A stretch of DNA of 64,000 nucleotides from Aliamphritea ceti (GTDB taxonomy: Bacteria > Pseudomonadota > Gammaproteobacteria > Pseudomonadales > Balneatricaceae): positions 3,534,001 to 3,598,000 of the forward strand of contig NZ_AP025282.1 in assembly GCF_024347215.1 (NCBI RefSeq). Reading direction: 5' to 3'. Positions within the stretch are counted from its first letter, which is position 1. Each line of letters begins with the position of its first letter. Made by a program: the position numbers and the translations under genes. The notes under the pieces were generated by a model. The model saw only the letters and a program-made list of their open reading frames with translations, did no database searches and was not told the DNA's origin. Of this stretch, positions 32,418 to 40,971 are shown piece by piece.

Positions 32418-34868
32418 TCAGCATTTAATTTTTTCCATCGCCGGATCAAAGAATGAACGCAAGGATGGTTTAACAGCGAAGCGCTCGTATTCCACTTCTA
32501 TCTCGAACTGAACGCTATCCAGCCAGTCTTTCGTCACACCAGCATCATTTTCTATGTAGCCCATTGCAACTGTCGCACCCATGGAATGACAGAACATACC
32601 GGCTGTTGTGCGGCCAACGATCTTGCCATCGGCAATGATCGGTTCTTCGTGGTAACACAATGGTTCAGGATTCTCGAACAGGAAAGCGACAAAACGACGC
32701 TTCAGCGAACCCGCTTCTTTCTGTGCCAGCAGCGCTTCCTTACCAATGAAACCACCTTCTTTATTGAAGTCAGACGCAAAGCCTAAGCCCGCTTCCAGAG
32801 CAGTATCTTCATCGGTAATGTCGTGACCCCAGTGACGGTAGCACTTCTCCATCCGCAGGGAGTTCATGGTGTGGTAACCATAAGGGCGGATACCGAACTC
32901 TTCGCCGGCTTCCATCACCAGATCATAAACACTTGGTGCGAATTCCGTTGGGATATACAGTTCCCAGCCCAGCTCACCTACATAGGTAATACGTGAGGCA
33001 CGTACTATTGCGTAGCCCAGCTCAATCTCTTTCGAAGAAGCAAACGGGAAAGCGTCAGCAGACATATTTTCACGCGTCAGCTTACTGATCGTTTCACGTG
33101 ACTTAGGCCCCATAACAGTCACCACAGCCATAGCAGATGTCATATCAGTGAAGAACACCATGGCATCAGCGGGCTTGTTGCTGCGCAACCAGGCCATATC
33201 ACGGTTCTGACAGGCAACACCGGAAACAACCAGGAAACGGTCATCAGCCAGACGGGTAACAGTTACATCCGCTTCAATACCACCACGATCATTCAACCAC
33301 TGGGTATAAACCATACGCCCAACAGCAACGTCGATGTTATTCGAACAGATACGGTTCAGATAGCTAACCGCATCCGGACCTTCAACCTGATACTTACAGA
33401 AAGAGCTCTGATCGATAACGCCTACTGAGTTACGTACCGCTTCATGCTCTGCACGGTTATTGTCGAACCAGTTCTGACGACCAAAAGAATATTCGTATTC
33501 CGCTTCCTGGCCTTCATTAGCAAACCAGTTTGCCCGCTCCCAGCCATTTTCAGAACCAAATACTGCACCCTGTGCTTTTAACTGATCATGCAGCACAGAA
33601 CGACGCACGCCACGGGATGTTTTGAACTGTTTGAACGGATAGTGAGTTTCGTACAGCAAACCTAAAGTCTCTGTAGTACGTTCCTGCAAATACTTTTGAG
33701 TCCCCTGGAACGGCATATTACGACGAATATCCACATCCCACAGATCACGTGGCGCATGTCCTTTATCAATCCACTCAGCCAGCATTTTACCTGCGCCACC
33801 TGCAGACTGAATGCCCACTGAGTTAAAACCTGCCGCAACAAAGTAGTTACGCAGCTCAGGCGCTTCACCAAGGTGATAACGGTCATCCGGTGTGAAAGAT
33901 TCCGGCCCGTTGAAGAATACCTGTAGACCAGTTTTTTCCAGCTCAGGTACACGGTGCATTGCTGCTTCCAGATAAGGCTCTAAATGCTCAAAATCTTCCG
34001 GCAGCTCATCAAAACAGAAATCTTCCGGAATACCGTCCTGACCCCATGGCTTAGCACCAGGTTCGAACATACCTACCAACAATTTACCGGCATCTTCTTT
34101 GTAATAGCAGTAACCATCCATATCACGCAACGTCGGTAAACCATGCTGCAGATTAGGCATATTTTCGGTAACAACGTAAAAGTGCTCAGCACCGTGAAGA
34201 GGTACGTTCACACCAGCTTTTTTACCAAATTCACGAGCCCACATTCCGGCACAGTTAACTACGTACTCAGCATCGATATCACCTTGTTCGGTGATAACAC
34301 CGGCAGCTTTACCGTCACGGATTTTCATATCCAGCACTTTCACGCCTTCAATGATCTGAGCACCACCCATACGGGCACCTTTAGCCAGCGCCTGGGTAAC
34401 ATCAACCGGACTTGCCATACCATCCATTGGCAGATGGATAGCACCTAGCACATCATCAATGTTCAGCAGTGGCCACAAATCACGGGCCTGCTCAGGGTTA
34501 ATAACATCACATGGGAAACCGGCAACTTTCGCCATAGACGCGCCGCGTTTCAGTTCAGATAAACGTTCTTTGTTAGTTGCAATAGTCAGGGAACCATTGC
34601 GAACAAAGCCAGTTGCCTGGCCTGTTTCAGATTCCAGAGTGTCATACAGGCTGGCACTGTAATTGGCCAGCATCGACATATTATAAGTCGCACGTAAAGT
34701 TGGCACTAAGCCGGCAGCATGCCAGGTAGTACCACAGGTCAGCTGCTTACGTTCCAGCAATACTACATCGGTAATGCCCAGTTTGGTCAGGTGGTAGGCA
34801 ACGCTACAACCGATTACGCCGCCGCCAACAATGACAACGCGCGCAGAAGAAGGTAATTGTTTAGTCAT
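32418..34868 (-). CDS. dimethylglycine/sarcosine dehydrogenase-like flavoprotein with GcvT (aminomethyltransferase) domain
   Basis: 816 residues from ATG 34868; GGAG eight bases upstream selects it over ATG 34874 and a GTG further up. The N-terminal FAD domain has GGGVIG (15-20), and His50 in GTTWHAAGL is the covalent-flavin histidine position of dimethylglycine and sarcosine dehydrogenases. The C-terminal 400 residues are a folate-binding GcvT fold (GELGWELYIP, RMEKCYRHWG). It oxidatively demethylates an N-methyl amino acid in the cytoplasm, passing methyl carbon to THF and electrons to ETF. purU, etfA and etfB upstream and folD nearby complete this. Which N-methyl substrate is not decided by sequence alone. 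Confidence 0.85.
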   Translation of the reverse strand: MTKQLPSSARVVIVGGGVIGCSVAYHLTKLGITDVVLLERKQLTCGTTWHAAGLVPTLRATYNMSMLANYSASLYDTLESETGQATGFVRNGSLTIATNKERLSELKRGASMAKVAGFPCDVINPEQARDLWPLLNIDDVLGAIHLPMDGMASPVDVTQALAKGARMGGAQIIEGVKVLDMKIRDGKAAGVITEQGDIDAEYVVNCAGMWAREFGKKAGVNVPLHGAEHFYVVTENMPNLQHGLPTLRDMDGYCYYKEDAGKLLVGMFEPGAKPWGQDGIPEDFCFDELPEDFEHLEPYLEAAMHRVPELEKTGLQVFFNGPESFTPDDRYHLGEAPELRNYFVAAGFNSVGIQSAGGAGKMLAEWIDKGHAPRDLWDVDIRRNMPFQGTQKYLQERTTETLGLLYETHYPFKQFKTSRGVRRSVLHDQLKAQGAVFGSENGWERANWFANEGQEAEYEYSFGRQNWFDNNRAEHEAVRNSVGVIDQSSFCKYQVEGPDAVSYLNRICSNNIDVAVGRMVYTQWLNDRGGIEADVTVTRLADDRFLVVSGVACQNRDMAWLRSNKPADAMVFFTDMTSAMAVVTVMGPKSRETISKLTRENMSADAFPFASSKEIELGYAIVRASRITYVGELGWELYIPTEFAPSVYDLVMEAGEEFGIRPYGYHTMNSLRMEKCYRHWGHDITDEDTALEAGLGFASDFNKEGGFIGKEALLAQKEAGSLKRRFVAFLFENPEPLCYHEEPIIADGKIVGRTTAGMFCHSMGATVAMGYIENDAGVTKDWLDSVQFEIEVEYERFAVKPSLRSFFDPAMEKIKC

Positions 34869-34936
34869 ATTCATTTCTCCAGCCACAATACACAGCTACA
34901 GTTTCATTATTTTTTATTTAGGTTGCTAACCCACTG

Positions 34937-35791
34937 CTAGCTGAAAACAACAGTTTTGTTGCCATGCACCAAAACCCGGTCTTCGAGGTGATCACGCAAA
35001 CCGCGCGCTAATACAGTTTTTTCTACATCTTTGCCCAACCGAACCAGATCAGCCACTTTGTCACTATGACTTACTCTGACAACATCCTGATCAATAATCG
35101 GGCCTTCATCCAACTGTTCAGTGACATAGTGACAAGTTGCCCCAATCAGCTTTACACCACGACGCGATGCCTGATGGTAAGGTTTGGCACCAATAAAAGA
35201 CGGCAAAAAGCTGTGGTGTATGTTAATGACCTGATGACGTAGCTTTTCACACAATGACTGAGGCAGTATCTGCATGTAACGCGCCAGCACAACACAGTCA
35301 CCTTCATAGTCAGTAACCAGACGCTCAACTTCAGCAAAGCCTGGTGCTTTATCTTCCTTATCGATCACCACGTGATGAAATGGAATCCCGTACCATTCAA
35401 CTAAACCACGCATATCTTCATGGTTTGAAATAACACATGGAATGTCACAGTTAAGATCACCACTGCGCCAGCGATCCAGCAAGTCAGACAGACAGTGGCT
35501 GCCTTTACTTGCCATGATCACGACTCGCTTAGGCTTGTTACTGTCACTCAGACGTACATTCATTTTGCATTCGTCGATTAACGGCTGCAGTGCTTCCCGT
35601 AATCCATGAATATCAAAAGGCAGTGTTTCTGCCTGAATTTCAAAGCGTGAAAAGAACCAGTTGCTGTCTTCATCTGAGTGATGCTCAGCTTCATTAATCC
35701 AGCCACCATTATCTGTAATCACTTTACCGACCCGAGTGATCACGCCTATCTGGTCCGGACAATCCAGCAACAACCGATACGTTTGCTTCAT
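34937..35791 (-). CDS. purU: formyltetrahydrofolate deformylase
   Basis: 284 residues. An N-terminal ACT domain (about 5-80, LLLDCPDQIGVITRVGKVI) is followed by a formyltransferase-fold domain with INIHHSFLPSF (189-199) and catalytic Asp234 in PIIDQD. It hydrolyses 10-formyl-THF to formate and THF, regenerating THF. Beside a demethylating flavoprotein it would drain one-carbon units released from N-methyl groups. The gap to the flavoprotein gene is 68 bp, so they are probably co-transcribed. A terminator separates it from etfA upstream. Confidence 0.95.
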   Translation of the reverse strand: MKQTYRLLLDCPDQIGVITRVGKVITDNGGWINEAEHHSDEDSNWFFSRFEIQAETLPFDIHGLREALQPLIDECKMNVRLSDSNKPKRVVIMASKGSHCLSDLLDRWRSGDLNCDIPCVISNHEDMRGLVEWYGIPFHHVVIDKEDKAPGFAEVERLVTDYEGDCVVLARYMQILPQSLCEKLRHQVINIHHSFLPSFIGAKPYHQASRRGVKLIGATCHYVTEQLDEGPIIDQDVVRVSHSDKVADLVRLGKDVEKTVLARGLRDHLEDRVLVHGNKTVVFS

Positions 35792-35855
35792 ATTTTTTCC
35801 TCGCTGCCAGCTTGCCAGCAGCTTTTACATACACAACATCAGATGTTCTCTGCAC

Positions 35856-35884
35856 AAAAAATTGCCTGCAGCATGGCTGCAGGC
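35856..35884 (-). terminator. terminator between etfA and purU
   Basis: Nine-bp stem GCCTGCAGC/GCTGCAGGC with a three-base loop, followed on the minus strand by AATTTTTTG, 24 bp after the etfA stop. It would reduce read-through into purU. Confidence 0.8.
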
Positions 35885-35908
35885 TAAGGGGTGCTTTAGA
35901 GAAACGGG

Positions 35909-36856
35909 TTAAAGCTTTTGTTCCAGCTCAGGTAATGCTTCGAACAAATCTGCTACCAGACCGTAATCCGCAACATTAAAGATCGGTGCTTCATCGTCCT
36001 TATTAATAGCAACAATTACTTTTGAGTCTTTCATGCCTGCCAGATGCTGAATCGCTCCGGAGATACCGACTGCGATATACAGTTCCGGTGCAACAATTTT
36101 GCCTGTCTGACCAACCTGGTAATCATTCGAGACAAAGCCGGCATCAACCGCTGCACGGGAAGCACCAACAGCCGCACCAATCTTGTCGGCAACCTTTCCC
36201 AGTAATGGAAAGTTATCGCCGCTTTGCATGCCCCGGCCACCAGAGATGATTACCCGGGCAGAAGCGAGTTCAGGACGCTCAGAACTGCTCTTCTCTTCAG
36301 AGATAAAACGGGATACGCCCTGATCAGATGCCTGATCCAGATTTTGAACCTCAGCCTGATTACCTGTAGCAGTAACGGCTTCAAATGCGGTCATACGAAC
36401 TGAAACAATTTTTACTGCATCACTGCTTTGTACTTTAGCCAGCGCATTACCCGCATAAATAGGACGAATAAAAGTATCAGCAGCGCATACTTCAATAATG
36501 TCGGAAACCTGAGCAACATCCAGCAAAGCAGCAATGCGTGGCAGAACATTCTTTGCCATAGTTGTGGAAGCTGCAACGACATGCGAATAACCGGCAGCCT
36601 GAACAAGTGATACGACAGCTGGCGCAAGGTTTTCTGCCAACTGCTGAGCCAGCGCGGCAGAATCCATAGCTATTACTTTATCTACACCGGCAACAACAGC
36701 TGCTTCAGCACTAACGGCAGAACAGTCACTTCCTGCTACTAACAAGTGTAAATCACCTGCACCTGCCTGCTTTAGCTCATCTGCAGCACGTACACTATTA
36801 AGAGTTGCAACATTTAGTTGCTGGTTATCGTGTTCAGCAATTACCAAAATAGTCAT
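35909..36856 (-). CDS. etfA: electron transfer flavoprotein subunit alpha
   Basis: 315 residues. The C-terminal FAD domain carries the ETF-alpha signature (GASRAAVDAGF, QVGQTGKIVAPELYIAVGIS, NKDDEAPIFNVADYG) and the N-terminal adenine nucleotide alpha-hydrolase-like domain is complete. ETF collects electrons from flavin dehydrogenases and passes them to ETF:quinone oxidoreductase. The start overlaps the etfB stop as TAATG. Proximity to the demethylating flavoprotein suggests a dedicated ETF rather than the beta-oxidation copy, by inference. Confidence 0.95.
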   Translation of the reverse strand: MTILVIAEHDNQQLNVATLNSVRAADELKQAGAGDLHLLVAGSDCSAVSAEAAVVAGVDKVIAMDSAALAQQLAENLAPAVVSLVQAAGYSHVVAASTTMAKNVLPRIAALLDVAQVSDIIEVCAADTFIRPIYAGNALAKVQSSDAVKIVSVRMTAFEAVTATGNQAEVQNLDQASDQGVSRFISEEKSSSERPELASARVIISGGRGMQSGDNFPLLGKVADKIGAAVGASRAAVDAGFVSNDYQVGQTGKIVAPELYIAVGISGAIQHLAGMKDSKVIVAINKDDEAPIFNVADYGLVADLFEALPELEQKL

Positions 36857-37605
36857 TACAGTACTCCTGCTTCAGCAGTTAACTTTTCAACCAATTCACC
36901 TACGTTCGCAACTTTAATACCAGCCTTACGTTCCTCCGGCATTGTTACTTCCAGCGTCGTCAGACGTGGGGATACATCAACGCCAAGCTCATCCGGTGTG
37001 ATGGTCTCTAAAGGCTTACGCTTAGCTTTCATAATATTTGGCAATGACGCATAGCGAGGTTCGTTCAGACGTAAGTCAGTCGTGACAACCGCCGGTAGCT
37101 TCAAGCCGATTTTCTGCAGACCGCCATCAACTTCACGGGTAACCAGCAGCTCTTCACCAGACACTTCAATTTCAGATGCAAAAGTCCCCTGCGTCATATT
37201 AGTCAGAGCCGCCAGCATCTGACCTGTCTGGTTATTTTCGCCATCAATTGACTGCTTACCCATTAACACAATACCTGGCTGCTCTTTCTCAACCAGTGCT
37301 GCTAATAATTTAGCGATTGCTAATGGCTCAATTTCAGCATCTGACTCAATCTGTAAAGCACGGTCCGCGCCCAGCGCCAAACCTGTACGTAACTGCTCCT
37401 GGCAATCTTTAGTGCCGGCACTCACTACAACAACTTCACTGGCAATGCCTTTTTCTTTGAGACGTACAGCTTCCTCAATCGCGATTTCACAAAATGGATT
37501 AACCGCCATCTTTACATTGGTAAGATCCACAGCAGAATTATCCGGTTTCACACGAACCTTTACGTTCGCATCAACAACCCGCTTTATCGCGACCAGTATC
37601 TTCAT
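36856..37605 (-). CDS. etfB: electron transfer flavoprotein subunit beta
   Basis: 249 residues from ATG 37605; the frame also opens at a GTG one codon earlier, but GAGG spacing suits the ATG. ETF-beta features include VAIKRV at the N-terminus, AVNPFCEIAIEEA near 35-47, the AMP-binding GKQSIDGENNQTG near 126 and the TTDLRLNEPRY stretch. It forms the heterodimer with EtfA. It heads the operon etfB-etfA, with purU and the flavoprotein beyond a terminator. The 570-bp upstream region has tandem repeats and the regulator gene's terminator. Confidence 0.95.
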   Translation of the reverse strand: MKILVAIKRVVDANVKVRVKPDNSAVDLTNVKMAVNPFCEIAIEEAVRLKEKGIASEVVVVSAGTKDCQEQLRTGLALGADRALQIESDAEIEPLAIAKLLAALVEKEQPGIVLMGKQSIDGENNQTGQMLAALTNMTQGTFASEIEVSGEELLVTREVDGGLQKIGLKLPAVVTTDLRLNEPRYASLPNIMKAKRKPLETITPDELGVDVSPRLTTLEVTMPEERKAGIKVANVGELVEKLTAEAGVL

Positions 37606-37803
37606 CACAACCTCATCAAGACCGTTTTCACTCTGCCGTGAAGTAACACATAAGCAAAATGAAATTATTTATTAAAATTTCATTTATATATATACACTCG
37701 GTATTTTTTTATGTCAAAGCATTTTAATTTATAAAATTACACGTAAGGGAAAATATTATGGGAAACCAACATCAAATATGAAATGTAATTGACGGACACA
37801 CTC

Positions 37804-37878
37804 TTACGAATACACTTACGCAAATGCTTACGAAAACCTGAAACGTGAAACCTGAGAAGAGAAGAGAAGAGAAGAGAA
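37804..37878. repeat. TTACG iterons and GAGAA tandem repeat upstream of etfB
   Basis: TTACGAA, TTACGCA and TTACGAA recur every 12 bp, then GAGAA repeats five times without interruption. The iterons may be an activator site; the pentamer run is a simple-sequence repeat able to slip. Confidence 0.6.
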
Positions 37879-38013
37879 GAAGTGGAAAACGGCTATAGCT
37901 ACCAAGAGTAACTATAAATACAGGTTAAGACTTACACAGCCGCCCCAATGATCAAAAGTGTCTTAATTCATATAGCTATCATGAGGAATACAACATAAAC
38001 GTGGTTCTAAATG

Positions 38014-38049
38014 AAAAACTTCGGTATACAGCTTGCTGGTATACCGAAG
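38014..38049 (-). terminator. terminator of the XRE-cupin gene
   Basis: Eleven-bp stem CTTCGGTATAC/GTATACCGAAG followed on the minus strand by five T residues, about 130 bp after the stop. Confidence 0.75.
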
Positions 38050-38176
38050 AAGTAAGATAGACAGCGAAAAAAAGGCAGAAAAAAAACAGTTAAAAAGTAG
38101 GTAGTCATCAAAAGGCACATACTTCAAATAAAGAAATCAGCGCCACAAATCAGAACATGCAGTCTGACCAACTCTA

Positions 38177-38770
38177 TTAATAGTTAGCCCCTGCCAATGT
38201 CCAGACAATCACGACTTCTTCATCATCAGACATATTTCGCAGCCAATGGGGCTCATCACCGGTCAGCGCAAAGCTGTCACCAACTCCAAGATGGAACACT
38301 TTTTCACCAATTCCCAGTTCAAGGTTCCCCGAAAGGACAAATCCGGCCTCTTCACTCTTTCGACGACGGGATGCCTGCCGACCAGATCCTGGTTCTAAAG
38401 TCGAAAGCACCATCTGCAACTGACCGCTTAGGGTCGGTGATAATAACTCTTCGCGCATCCCTGTACCGGCAAAGTTCAAACTGCGCCGGTTATGCTGCCT
38501 GACGACATAATCCAGTTCATCCATTGGCGCTTCACGATCGGCATGAAAGAACCAGCTAATCTGTACATCGAGAATTTCACTGATGGCTTGTAAAACCGGA
38601 ATAGGCAAAGCTGAAACACCCCTTTCTACCTGACTAACGTATCCAACAGAGCGTTCTATCTTCTCTGCCATGGTCGTCAGAGTGATCCCCTTTGCCTTGC
38701 GCAAATCCCTTATCTGCTTACCTATACGCAGGTTTTCGCTTTCCATATTTTCTTTATGCCCTTGTTTCAT
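38177..38770 (-). CDS. XRE family regulator with C-terminal cupin domain
   Basis: 197 residues from ATG 38770, which has AAGG seven bases upstream; a later ATG at 38746 is possible. A helix-turn-helix at about 16-70 (IGKQIRDLRKAKGITLTTMA, VGYVSQVERG) is followed by a small cupin (about 125-195, GSGRQASRRRKSEEAGFVLSG). XRE-cupin proteins sense small metabolites and often control amine or osmolyte catabolism. It sits between etfBA and a divergent TRAP operon and could control either. A TCACCC-N6-GGGTGA palindrome directly ahead of its own start suggests autoregulation. Confidence 0.88.
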   Translation of the reverse strand: MKQGHKENMESENLRIGKQIRDLRKAKGITLTTMAEKIERSVGYVSQVERGVSALPIPVLQAISEILDVQISWFFHADREAPMDELDYVVRQHNRRSLNFAGTGMREELLSPTLSGQLQMVLSTLEPGSGRQASRRRKSEEAGFVLSGNLELGIGEKVFHLGVGDSFALTGDEPHWLRNMSDDEEVVIVWTLAGANY

Positions 38771-39320
38771 AAACAACCTTTCACCCTTAACCGGGTGACA
38801 TCATAACAAACAAACTGCCGGATGAATAAATTTGTCGATTTTTCACTTAAACCACAAGTAACTGAAAAATACGCCCCTGAAAGCCAAAGAAAACACTACC
38901 TGAGGTTTCACCCGGAAGTCGTATATATATGAATGATCAATAACTTATGAAAATAAAATTGGAAATTTAATATTTTGCATTGGGAATCAAGGCTATAGTA
39001 TTAACCGGTAACCCATTCTTCTATAAGCAGAATAGGGTCACTTTAGGACTGGTCCCATATGGGTTGCTCGGCTGGCCCTAAAAAACAAACATCCATGGGT
39101 TAACTATGTATGTCATTGTCACATTGAGATTCTGACGTTTGATTACTGCTTGTTATCAGACGTAAAAACAGGTTTCGCCGAGTGATAATGGCTTACAGAA
39201 AGTTGTTATTAATCACCCGTGTGGTATTAATCTCTCTGACTCTAAGTCGATTCGGCTACGGATCACATGGCTCAACACTTGTCTCAGAACAAGTGCAATA
39301 ACAAAAATCAGGAGTTACTT
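38771..39320. other. 550-bp divergent region between the XRE-cupin gene and the second TRAP operon
   Basis: Contains the palindrome at the regulator start, a TTTCACCC half-site (38906-38913), a CCCATATGGG palindrome (39054-39063) inside a TTTAGG/CCTAAA stem, and a long leader to the TRAP gene. No gene is supported. Confidence 0.45.
38781..38798. promoter_or_regulatory. candidate XRE-cupin operator
   Basis: Perfect 6-6-6 inverted repeat TCACCC-TTAACC-GGGTGA, ten bases upstream of the regulator's start codon, with a TTTCACCC half-site 120 bp further on. Confidence 0.5.
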
Positions 39321-40319
39321 ATGAAGCATAAGAATAAGATCACTACAGTACTATCCCTGACTGCTGGCTTGCTGTTTTCTGCCAGCACATTAGCTGCTAA
39401 CTGGAACATCGCAGTAGGTGATGGTGGCGGAAGTGCTCAAGAAGCTTTAGGTCTGAAATTCATCGAATCTCTGGAAGCGAAAACTGATCACACAGCTAAG
39501 CTGTTCCTGAACGGTCAGCTGGGTTCCGAGCAGGATACTGTAAACGACGCTGCCCTGGGCACACTGGATTTCTCCATCGTTGCAAGTAACAACATCGGTC
39601 CTTTCTCTCCAACTCTGGGCATTTTGTCTCTGCCTTACATCTTCGAAAACCTGGACCAGGCGGTAAGCGTTGTATCTGGCCCAATCGGTGCTGAGCTGGT
39701 AGACAACACTATTCGTGATGCTGGTGTTCGTATTGTTGGTTGGACTTACTCAGGTTTCCGTGTACTGAGTAACTCTAAGCGTCCTATCCAGAAGCTGGCT
39801 GATCTGGATGGCATCGTTGTACGTGTACCTAAAAACGAAATCATGATCGACACTTACAAGTCTTGGGGCAACAACCCTACTCCAATGGCTTGGTCTGAAA
39901 CATTCACAGCTCTTCAGCAAGGCGTAGTAGACGGTCAGGATACTCCTTACACGACTATCTATGCGATGAAGTTCGGTGAAGTTCAGAAGTACATCTCTGA
40001 CCTGCACTACTTGTTCCTGCTTGAGCCTCTGATTGTTTCTGAGTCTCTGTACCAGGATCAGGATGAAGCTACTCAGAAAGCTATTCTGGAAGCCGGTACT
40101 GAAGCAACTGCTTACAGCCTGCAGTGGCTGAAAGACCAGGAAGCCGTTATCAAAGACGAGCTGGTTAACAAGTACGGCATGCAGATCGATACTCTGCAGG
40201 ACGAAGCTGAATGGGCTAAGAAAGCTCAAGACGCTGTATGGCCTAAGTTCTACGAGAGTGTTGGCGGCAAAGAGAAAGTTAACGCTCTGCTGCGTTCTCT
40301 GGGTCGTGCAGAAATCTAA
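39321..40319 (+). CDS. TRAP transporter substrate-binding protein (DctP type), second system
   Basis: 332 residues from ATG 39321 with AGGAG upstream; an in-frame extension to 39267 would bury the signal peptide and is rejected. A Sec signal peptide (about 1-24, ending near STLAA) precedes a normal-length DctP domain. DGIVVRVPKNEIMIDTYKSWG near 148-168 carries the Arg that usually binds a ligand carboxylate. Codon choice is strongly biased to favoured codons, implying high expression. It heads a dctP-dctQ-dctM-usp operon like teaABCD, the ectoine system, but the binding protein is not clearly TeaA, so the ligand is unknown. Confidence 0.9.
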   Translation: MKHKNKITTVLSLTAGLLFSASTLAANWNIAVGDGGGSAQEALGLKFIESLEAKTDHTAKLFLNGQLGSEQDTVNDAALGTLDFSIVASNNIGPFSPTLGILSLPYIFENLDQAVSVVSGPIGAELVDNTIRDAGVRIVGWTYSGFRVLSNSKRPIQKLADLDGIVVRVPKNEIMIDTYKSWGNNPTPMAWSETFTALQQGVVDGQDTPYTTIYAMKFGEVQKYISDLHYLFLLEPLIVSESLYQDQDEATQKAILEAGTEATAYSLQWLKDQEAVIKDELVNKYGMQIDTLQDEAEWAKKAQDAVWPKFYESVGGKEKVNALLRSLGRAEI

Positions 40320-40348
40320 GGTTTAACTACCGTAGATTTCTCACTAAC

Positions 40349-40373
40349 GTATATGCCCCTTTGGGGCATATAC
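40349..40373 (+). terminator. intercistronic hairpin after the binding-protein gene
   Basis: Eleven-bp perfect stem GTATATGCCCC/GGGGCATATAC with TTT loop, 29 bp after the stop and 20 bp before the next start. There is no long T run, so it probably protects the upstream message and partly terminates. Confidence 0.65.
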
Positions 40374-40392
40374 TTATACCGGAGTACCTCCC

Positions 40393-40956
40393 ATGGGCAG
40401 CAAATTCATACACTTTCTCGATAATATCGAGAGCTACATCTGCCGCACATTGCTGACAATCTTTGTCTCTCTGTTGTTTATGCAGATCATTTCACGCCAG
40501 TTTTTTGGTTATTCATTTTCCTGGACCGAAGAACTTTCTGTTTACATGTTTGTCTGGTTTGTATTTTTCGGTGCCAGCTACGCTGCAAAGCTTGCCGCGC
40601 ACAACCGTGTAACCTTTCAATACAAACTGATGCCGGCGTTTTTACCCCCCATACTGGAAGTCATTACCGATTTCATCTGGATATGCTTTAACGCCTATTT
40701 CGTATACCTGTCCTATGATTTCGTCTTCAACAAGATGAACCTGTTCTGGAAATCGCAGACTCTCGGTATACCAATGAAGTACGTTTACATCATTCTGCCA
40801 ATTGCCTTCGCCCTGATGACCTTTAGGGTAATCCAGGTTAACTACTTCAAGCTGGTTAAAGGCATCGATATACGTGACCCTGATTCTCAGGAATTGGATG
40901 AATTAATCGATCACGATATCGACGAAGACGACAAAAATAATAAAAGCGCCGTTTAA
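40393..40956 (+). CDS. TRAP transporter small permease subunit (DctQ type), second system
   Basis: 187 residues with four hydrophobic helices; FSWTEELSVYMFVWFVFFGA (about 42-61) is the typical DctQ segment. The C-terminal 25 residues are highly acidic (ELDELIDHDIDEDDKN), an unusual cytoplasmic tail. GGAG lies eight bases before the ATG. The gap to dctM is 15 bp. Confidence 0.9.
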   Translation: MGSKFIHFLDNIESYICRTLLTIFVSLLFMQIISRQFFGYSFSWTEELSVYMFVWFVFFGASYAAKLAAHNRVTFQYKLMPAFLPPILEVITDFIWICFNAYFVYLSYDFVFNKMNLFWKSQTLGIPMKYVYIILPIAFALMTFRVIQVNYFKLVKGIDIRDPDSQELDELIDHDIDEDDKNNKSAV

Positions 40957-40971
40957 TCCCAGGAGCTGATC

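Larger units (their letters stand above)
37606..38176. other. 571-bp region between etfB and the XRE-cupin gene
   Basis: Noncoding and partly repetitive. It has three TTACG boxes at exact 12-bp spacing (37804, 37816, 37828), five tandem GAGAA units (37854-37878) and the regulator gene's terminator hairpin (38019-38049). The etfB promoter should be here. Confidence 0.5.
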
